In this document: piece by piece, positions 56,372-64,000 of the stretch
Layout of the letters: each line of letters opens with the position of its first letter
Numbering within the stretch: the stretch's first letter is position 1
Source: Gymnogyps californianus
Lineage: Eukaryota; Chordata; Aves; Accipitriformes; Cathartidae
Length of the DNA stretch: 64,000 nucleotides
Reading direction: 5' to 3'
NCBI RefSeq assembly: GCF_018139145.2
Contig: NC_059500.1
Span: 58,431,580 to 58,495,579 of the forward strand
The notes under the pieces: generated by a model
The model's database searches: none
Told to the model about the DNA's origin: nothing
The model's input: only the letters and a program-made list of their open reading frames with translations
Translations under genes and position numbers: made by a program

Positions 56372-59300
56372 CTGCAATGAAACAACTACTATTACCATGA
56401 TGCTCACATGAGATTGTCAGCTTGCTTAAATGTTCAGTGTACAGCTGGACTAAACAAATACACGTGTCTGAAATGGTTCTGCTTGAACATAGGTATGCAA
56501 AATTACAATGTATACTTTCTGTATGTTTGAGATGTCATAAAATCCCTACATGAAAACAACTCTTAAACATCACTTCACATTGAAAGATCTCAGTTTAGGA
56601 AAAGCAGTAAAGCCTTACAGATAGGGAAGCTAAGGTACAGAATATTGAAGAAACTTGTTCCAAGTCAGCAGTAGAAGAGTGAGTGACTTGCATGAACTCT
56701 GATCTCCTGGTTTCTTAGGAACAGATGCCACTGTTCTGTTCACTTGGGTACACTGTCCCATTCCCACACACCACCACAGGCTACCATCACCAAGCCTGGA
56801 AGGGTCAAAGAGTAAACAACTGTGACAGACATCAGCATGGTCACACAGAGGAAGCCAAACTAGCAAGAACTGTGACACAGGAGAAAAGTACAGCAGCAGT
56901 GGAGGGATTTTGCAAGAGCAATGGAGCTGGCAAGTCATGTAGTCATCCCTGACTTCAGTGACCTCCACAAGGCTGCCTAAAATTAGCCACTAATTGCAGC
57001 TCAACACAACAGCCAATGGAACCAGGTCATGTGATGCCACTATGGCATGCTTGCAGTGTCCTGACTCTTCAGCTTGTTGAAGGGTTCTACCCAGGAGAAG
57101 CATGCAGGCCAAAGACTGTGCTACAGCCTACCTGCTCTGGGAACCGCCACTTACTAGCTATGCGGTTCCAGTAGAAATACTCTGGCCAAGCCCACATCTT
57201 CAACCATCACAGTTCATCACGACTCAATATTTCCAGCCTCAACTGCTCCAGTCTGCTCAGACTTTAAAAATGGAAATTCCTCATATGTAGAATGTTGCAG
57301 AAAATCACATCCACCATCATCTCAGTCACTCCCCGGCTCTGCAGCATCCCAGCAAAGACCCAACATGTGCCTCTGACCTTCTTGGCTGTGCCTCTTGCTG
57401 AATTACACACTATGTCCTCTTTCTTAGCTAGCAACTTTCCATACTGATAATAGGGCCTCTTTCAACAGTTTCTCAGAAAGAAAGATGGTAGAGAGGGGCA
57501 GAAAGCCTTGCAGAAATCCCTGCAGCAGAAAGGTGCACCTTAGCTATTAGTGAAAAGCTTTCAGCTTTTGGCAGTAGCAGCTCTGAAATCCAGTCAGTCT
57601 CACAAATACCCGTGAGCAAAACTACTCCAGAACCACAACGCTCCACTCTACCTGCCCTTCCCCCTGCTTCTGCCAAGAATGTGTATAAAAGTCCACTGTA
57701 AGAAAGCCCACTGTTACTCCAATAGGTTTGTCAAACATGAATGTGGAGGGAAAATGCCATTTAAAACAAAAACATACTCTATTAGGCAGACAGAAGCACG
57801 GAATGGTACCTCATCTAAAATTAAAAGACCTCCTTAAGGCTCACAGCACAGAGGGCTAAAAAATTCCTGAATGGGTTTTGTTTTATATGAGCCCTTGTTT
57901 AGATTGCAAACTTAAGATGAAATCTGGAACAAACACGCAGTTCCCAGTGGTATTGCTTGCAGTCTATAAAGAAACCAAACACCCCACCAGATTATCTGTA
58001 GCATGTATGTATATATCTGCATACACAATCCTCAGGCACCAGTGAGTGTCTGAGTTCTCATTAGAACTTTAAGTCAGCATGTATTATTGTTTTCACACTG
58101 CACTAAATATACCACACAATCAATCTGTTCCCAGCCTCCAGAGCCAGACAGTCGAAAGTTACAGCTGTTGAAGAAACACTGCCAAAATTGCATTAGTAAG
58201 TGAAACTCACTTTTTCTTGTTCTTACCAAAGCTGACCTACCTGCACAGCTGATGAATGACCAATCAAATCACCAACCAGCTCCAAGAAATACATCGGTGT
58301 ATTCTCCTGCATCTTCTTAGCAGCTTGGTTTGCTTGCTTGTTTGCCCTTCCAAATCCCCACATGTTGAAAAACCCTGGGGAAAAAAAAAAATCTTTTATT
58401 TTGGCAAAAATCACAAATACAATTCATTTCCTCTAGCTAAAGAGAGAACGACAGGAGTCACTTAAAATCTAAAAGCAGAACAGTCTGCACGGCAAAATGA
58501 CAGAAACATTGTACTGCGCAGCACTTCTATGTCTGGATTATTCATCTTGAAGGGGGAAGGAAACAGAGCTACTTTTGTCTTTTGTCCTTACTAGACATTA
58601 ATTTAGCAAACATGTTGAATTACTCACCTGGATGAGACAATATATGCATTTAGCAAGAAATCCAAGGACTGCCTAAATGAACTAACTGAACAGCAAGGGT
58701 AGATGCAGGACAGCGATGTTTACCTTTGCTCTGTCCTCCGGAACTGTTACTTGTGCAAAGAGGAGAGAAATGAGGTGCCAGTCTCTCCCCTGTGTGTCCT
58801 GCACTAAGGCATTAGAGTGCTGGCATACAGGTAACGCAAGTTTCTGATGCTGAATTGCCTGTTTTTATACTGCCCACTGGCTTTCTCCTTCAGATTTAAA
58901 ACTATCAGCCAAACTGGAGTATAAAGCTAGCACTCCACGTTTCATTTAGACAGCAAGAAAATACACATCTGTGCCACAGCCTCCAGAAGAACTGTGTAAT
59001 AATACTGACAGAAGTAAGAAAGTTGGGTTCTGTCTACAATGCAGTTCAGGCTTTCTTCTTGACCCTTCCCTCAGCCCCATCAGCACACAAAACAAAAAGT
59101 GTGCTACACCATGGCCCTGGTGCAAGGGAGATAACCGGAGAGACGGTTATAAGGGGATAACCATAACAACTACTTGGGGGATTCCTTAGAATAAAAATAC
59201 AGCAAATCAACAGCAGTCCACCTATCTCACTATTGCATACGGTTTCTTTCAAATGTCTCCAATCATAGAAGTTAGAAATTTCCAATGTGAAACCAAATAC

Positions 59301-62300
59301 CATTTGTCACAATAAGCAGCACAACTGTGTAGATCAGCTGTCACCAGCAATACCGAAGACAGAACATTCCTGAAAAAGTGTTTCTAAATCAACCCAGGCA
59401 GCAAAAAGATATTTGCAAAAATTAGCATCAACAGGTGAACAGCCAGGTAGTCAAGATACATCAAGAAAATTATTCACAGCTCAAATTAAAAAATTCCTAC
59501 AAGAGAGAGTAACAGCTCATTACTGTTCCCAGTTGATAATACTAATTATATTCTCCAGAGCACCTGTCCAAGACCTTAACTACCAGTGCCCAGGGAAGCT
59601 GCTGGCCTGGTCAAAGAGCAGCAAGCCCTACACAGGCAATGTCTGTACTTGGGGAAAATGCTTCCTAAACACTAGCAACTAGCCCTGAGGACTGCGATAC
59701 CCAGAGGTAGTATGTAAGCAAGGTTGGATACAGCCTCAAAGTGAGTCCCAATGTCATTCCAAGTTCAAGGAGACGTAGAAAACACATTTTTTTGTGCCAG
59801 CTGCTCATCTGCAAGCTTCTCTTTAGCTTTCTTCACAAGGTCCTGCAACTATTTATTCTTGCATGGTAGAGGATCCAGCACTATTCAGTACCAGCAGAAG
59901 TGGATCAAGGTTTGTCAGGAGGGGTCACAATTTTTGTTAAACCAGCTGATAGAACTGTAAACTCTAAATAAGTTTCATGGCACAGAATGGCTTCAGCTGG
60001 ACCTTCTAACTTCCCATATCAGATCTTGGAGGGCTTGTACACCTATGTCTTCTTCAGTTTCCCTCCCACATCTGTTATCAGTTGGTTAAACACAAGACAT
60101 TATCTCTCCTTATAAAGCCTGTAAGCCTCTCTGTTCCTATATGGTGAATATTGGGTTTTCCATTATCCTTTTTAAATGTTCTTTTCACCCCCCACTACTA
60201 GCAAACCTGTTGGAACCGGTTCAGCCGGCAGCTGCTGCTTTTCTCGGAGCTCCCAAATGCGCACACTGCCATCTTCTGAACAGGAGATCAGCTGCCTGTA
60301 AAAACAGTTGATAAGCAACACTAGCATGGATACTCATCTGCGCAAGTCACCTTGTGATGTTTCTATAAAAGTGACAGCAAGTGCCTCAGGTTTTACACAA
60401 GTTGCTAGAACTCTGAAATGTAGCAGAACATCCAGATGTTCCATACAAAACAAGGTGCATTTGTAGCAGGACAAACTAGAATGGACTTGCAAAACAGCTG
60501 GAAAAAAATACATATTTTCAATCCCATTTTAAAAGCATACCACTCTGTAAAACAAAAAGTAACAAGTCTAGACTCTACAAACACAGTTCCACTAACTGGC
60601 CTCTGGAAGCTTACTTTCATTAAGCAAAAACATATTTTTTCTTATGGAAAAATAAGAAAAGGAAAGATACCCCTTTTAGTTACATGTTTAGAACAGTTTA
60701 GAACAGCACATGCATTTACAAGATCAAGGCCCTGATTTTTATCTTCTGACAGACTTTTGCTCCATTGAACAAGAGTATAGAGGGATCTAACAACACAACT
60801 ATCAGATTACATACACATAGCAAATTGTCCAACTTGGCTGTCAAAATAAGTTCCAGCTAGAAATTCAGCACTAATGAACAAAGGCCAGAAGTAATTATTT
60901 TTTGTTAAAACATTTCAATTGTTAGAATATATTTAGTGAAAAATATTTACTGAATATGCCATAGGCCTTTGCTTTATAAAAGTAAAATGCCATTAAGCTA
61001 TACTTTCACAATGTAGACAAAAGTGCTTTATCAAGTCTGATTTTGAAAATAAGCCAAGATATTTTACTCTGAGCCTGTGCATGAAGCATACTGGATTATA
61101 GTTTTTTCACACTGAATTACAATGATACATTTTCAAAAATCAGATCAACAAGCTCTATCTAATAAAAGCAGATCAAACTAAAGATCAAATCCCTGCCCTA
61201 GAAATTAGATGTAGCTTTGCAGACGGTCTGTAGCCACCCTTCCAAGTTCTGCATTTCTTTACTGCATTAACAAGATGTACCATGACTTGTACCTGTTTGG
61301 AAGCTTCTCGATGTGCAGCACAGAGGAGTCGTGAGCAGTTCTCTGGCAGGCAATCACACGCTTCATTTGAAGATTATATACGTATATGCCTTTCCCAACA
61401 GCAGCAAACACACACTGGAAAGAAAATTCAATGGAACAACTTACAGAAACAGATACTGAAAGATCACCCTACGTGTAATGGATTTCCAGCAGTACTATGA
61501 TGTCATCTAGCCTGCATTATTTAGCTTATTTCCGTCCTCATGTTACTGCTTTATCCCAAACATACGGCATCAGCAAGTTATAGAAAAAATATGGATTTTT
61601 TGGATGGAATGAGAGATATCCTCCTATACTCTAAGCAGTTGTTTCATTTCTGTATTTTCATCCTGCACCTTACAGTCTAAGCGGAAACCAAGGATACCAA
61701 CAGATCAACACATTTCTGCAATTAAACATTTATGTTCTTACACTAAAATAATGCTCAGTGTTTTGACAAACTCTTGTTTTATCAAGGAAGCTGTTCTGCA
61801 TTTTTGCCCCTTTTTTTTTTTTTAATTTAACTGAAGCTGCGCAAAGAGGTCTTGCTCAAGCATTTGGGCTCTACTGAGTGTAGAAAAGGAACTCTCTCAC
61901 AGAAAGGTATTACACAATACTGCAAAGAGGTAGAACCATTTTGCATGCAATGTTCTTCTTCAGAAAAGTGCAGGGATTCCATCTCATAACCATCACGGCC
62001 CTAAGAAGCCACAAACAGTTTACAGCTCATTGGACCTGGACCCTCTCATGACTTGTAATGATTTTAGAGAGGACAAATGTACAATCATGTGTACATACAC
62101 ATGATAAATATTTGGTACTAGAGGAGTGCAAAATGCTTCCATTCAGTACATATTTGGGTTTTTGAACATACCTTGTCTAGGTGATGGTATACTGGATCTT
62201 TTCCCTGAATGGCCTGCTTCCATCTACACAGCCCAAACATTAATGTCTCATAAGCAGTTCACACTACACACTTGTCAACATTTTGTAAAACCGGTAACCC

Positions 62301-62656
62301 AGTGTCTTTGACTAAGATTTCCTATATATATTCAACAGTGTTTTGACACTGTTCAAAACTCAGGTTTTTGGTGGGTTTGGGGTTTTTTTCTTCTTATGCA
62401 CATCTGTGGTGGGAGCTCCAATAGCGCTGAAACTAAGCTCAGACTTCTGACAGCACTCTACCAAATCAAGGTAAAAACACTAAGCCCATTTTTATTATTT
62501 TCCTAGTTTTGTGTGAGGCTTAATTCAATGGCCTTCCACATCACTCTTCCACTCCTTTATCTCAGCCTTTTCTCCCTTACAGTCTTCCACCTTGAGACAG
62601 GCTCTTGAGTTTCACATTGTTTTATAGCTTTGCAACAGATGCTCTTCACAGATCAC

Positions 62657-62691
<35 letters not shown>

Positions 62692-64000
62692 CAAGCCCCG
62701 GCAAAACCCTGGTCATCTCAAATCCCAAGAAAATAACAGATGATGAAGCATAAATTGTACATGTATCTTAAGAGGCAGTTTAAAAAACACACACACACAT
62801 ATCAGGACAACAGATACACTCCTTAGCACTGTTTCCTTGTATTGCCAAACATTTACCATCCCATAGTACCCCAACTATGAAACAACTTTTCTTTTGCCAA
62901 TAACAGTTGGTAACATTTCACAAAAGTAAGTAACAACCTGAGGATTTTTAGCGTTTCCTGAACAATAACTGGATTCTGCCTAAGTATTCTGACCAAGAAC
63001 TCTTGGATTATCTCCAAAGCATGATTACAGTAGACTGGATTTTAGACCCATATTTGTGCTCTTTACAGTTAAGTACAGCCCATCTGAACAGAAGCAGCAA
63101 TATTTATCTACTACTAAGCATAAACATATGCCTATTCTTTAATTCACTTCATAGAACCCTCAGCTATAAATGTTCAAGAGGCACATTATTGTGGAAACTG
63201 CATTTCCAGAACCATGGAATATGAAAGATTTATGCCATCAAAATATGCACTTCCTGTTTATTTTTCTCTAGTGGTACTGTAAACAACTAATAAATCTTTG
63301 TCAGTCAAAAAGAAATGCTGTTGTGACAGTCCATTATGTTAGTTCCCATACAATCAACATAATATAACCTTCAGTTAGCTCAATGACCAAGATTTCATAT
63401 AAAAACTGTTGACTGTATAAAAATAGCTGTGCACATTTTAAAGAAGCCTCTCATAATAAAACAAGCAAACTGAAAACACAAAACACTTGGCCTTCTGTGG
63501 TAAGGTCATGCTAGCTCACTTGAAGTAGTTTACTCTGTTTAAAGCTTTTTACCTCCTCATCAGATGTTAAGTGTTGAACTGAAGTTTCATTTGGGCTTTG
63601 AGATAACTTTATTTCTGGCTGTACATCTGGATGGACAGAGGAGTCCCAAAAATTGCACTCAGATGCCTGCTTTGTCCAGTCAAGTGCATCCCAAACTATT
63701 AACTCACCCACATGAGAACCTGTCACAAAAGTCAAGTCTAGAGGGGGAAAAAAAACACACATAGAAATCATGTGATATTAAAAAAATCCATTTCACACAA
63801 CATTACAACTCTAGAAAGTTAAGAGAGCCCATTTTCGAGTGAAGCTATGTAGAATGTGCAGTATGTAACTGACTGGACAAAAACCTCTCCCTTTGAGTAA
63901 ATCCTCATTTGATTACCTAGCATAGCTCAGATAAGCAAAAGGAGATGAGCTCTCTTTTGTAAAATTAAAACTAGGAAGGAGAACATTCACCAGCCACAGT
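56219..64000 (-). CDS. WDR41: WDR41, WD-repeat protein 41 (3' part, five full exons and one partial)
   Basis: WDR41 is a WD40 beta-propeller that binds C9orf72-SMCR8 and recruits the complex to lysosomes through the cationic amino acid transporter PQLC2 (SLC66A1). Seen in order on the minus strand: DLTFVTGSHVGELIVWDALD (a WD blade), CVFAAVGKGIYVYNLQMKR, QLISCSEDGSVRIWELREK (a clear WD blade), GFFNMWGFGRANKQANQ (loop), and LATCSADHLIILWKDGERES near the end, with stop TAA at 56219-56221. Joins are GT-AG and in frame. Human WDR41 is about 459 residues; this window covers roughly the last 200, and the rest lies beyond position 64000. The gene is convergent with PDE8B, as in mammals. Coordinates span introns. 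Confidence 0.95.
58241..58374 (-). CDS. WDR41: WDR41 exon with the GFFNMWGFGR loop
   Basis: This 134-base exon, phase 1 to 0, encodes FFNMWGFGRANKQANQAAKK then MQENTPMYFLELVGDLIGHS and SAVQ. The loop resembles the human one, which projects from the propeller. The acceptor is tttttccccag and the donor is CAG|gtaggt. Confidence 0.95.
60207..60295 (-). CDS. WDR41: WDR41 exon, WD blade
   Basis: This 89-base exon, phase 2 to 1, encodes QLISCSEDGSVRIWELREKQ then QLPAEPVPT. It holds the typical SxDGxVRIW strand of a WD40 repeat. The acceptor is gtttttacag and the donor is CAG|gtttgc. Confidence 0.95.
61293..61414 (-). CDS. WDR41: WDR41 exon, WD blade
   Basis: This 122-base exon, phase 0 to 2, encodes CVFAAVGKGIYVYNLQMKRV then IACQRTAHDSSVLHIEKLPN. 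It aligns well with human NVFAAVGRGLYVYSLQMKRV. The acceptor is ttctttccag and the donor is CAG|gtacaa. Confidence 0.95.
62657..62684 (+). repeat. Poly(T) tract, 28 T
   Basis: This long T run is followed by a short (AC)n, in a WDR41 intron. Read in the gene's direction it is poly(A) with no recognisable element in front. A shorter T run is at about 61810-61822. Confidence 0.9.
63553..63737 (-). CDS. WDR41: WDR41 exon, WD blade plus insert
   Basis: This 185-base exon, phase 1 to 0, encodes LTFVTGSHVGELIVWDALDW, then TKQASECNFWDSSVHPDVQP and EIKLSQSPNETSVQHLTSDE E. The first part is a WD blade; the hydrophilic remainder diverges from mammals. The acceptor is ccccctctag and the donor is GAG|gtaaaa. 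Confidence 0.94.
63991..64000 (-). CDS. WDR41: WDR41 exon edge (partial, tentative)
   Basis: The last ten bases, read on the minus strand, are ACTGTGGCTG followed by a gtgaat donor. Ending in phase 1 with G, they join in frame to the next exon to give TVA-D-LTF, at the place of human NVNDLSF. The call rests on phase and donor only. Confidence 0.5.

Larger units (their letters stand above)
56372..63990 (-). other. WDR41 introns (between the listed exons)
   Basis: The introns are 56372-58240, 58375-60206, 60296-61292, 61415-63552 and 63738-63990. They are AT-rich with poly(T) runs and a short (CA)n at about 62790. No CR1 or LTR was recognised in them, unlike the PDE8B introns. Confidence 0.7.

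Noticed and set aside
56371..56407. ATG codons upstream of the last WDR41 exon as a start of a short protein
   Set aside because: They sit in the intron; the frame enters through the acceptor tttcattgcag and matches internal WDR41 sequence.

Overview
The window looks like bird nuclear DNA. It carries interspersed CR1 LINEs with the characteristic (ATTCTATG)-type 3' tails, an avian ERVL-like solo LTR, short GT-AG introns and no bacterial-style gene packing. It holds most of one gene on the + strand and the 3' part of a second, convergent gene on the - strand. The gene pair PDE8B-WDR41 is also adjacent on human 5q13-q14, a block whose avian counterpart is, as I recall, on the Z chromosome. The Z assignment is inference only.

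Positions 6281-51234 (+) hold 21 coding exons of PDE8B, a high-affinity cAMP phosphodiesterase. They cover everything from the end of the N-terminal region through the receiver-like (REC) domain, PAS domain, PKA-site linker, catalytic domain and stop codon. The first coding exon, with the start codon, lies upstream of the window. All exon joins are GT-AG, keep the reading frame and give 781 codons plus a stop.

Positions 56219-64000 (-) hold the last five coding exons of WDR41, plus the edge of a sixth. WDR41 is the beta-propeller partner of C9orf72 and SMCR8. The stop codons of the two genes are 4,984 bases apart and the genes face each other tail to tail.

Mobile elements: a 5'-truncated antisense CR1 (9757-11600) with a dead reverse transcriptase; a sense CR1 (15519-16467) whose 3' tail ends about a dozen bases before a PDE8B exon; a solo LTR (17205-18161, antisense) with an exact 5-bp target-site duplication; an antisense CR1 3' fragment (22025-22484) 83 bases before the next exon; a sense CR1 fragment (43655-43977); and one doubtful CR1 relic (about 45335-45425). 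Simple and tandem repeats include a run of 31 G, a 98-bp tandem duplication and a (TTTG)n array.

The two genes are not known to act in one pathway. PDE8B breaks down cAMP. WDR41 helps place the C9orf72-SMCR8 complex on lysosomes. I found no undescribed gene system. The most unusual observation is the CR1 inserted against the acceptor of a conserved PDE8B exon.
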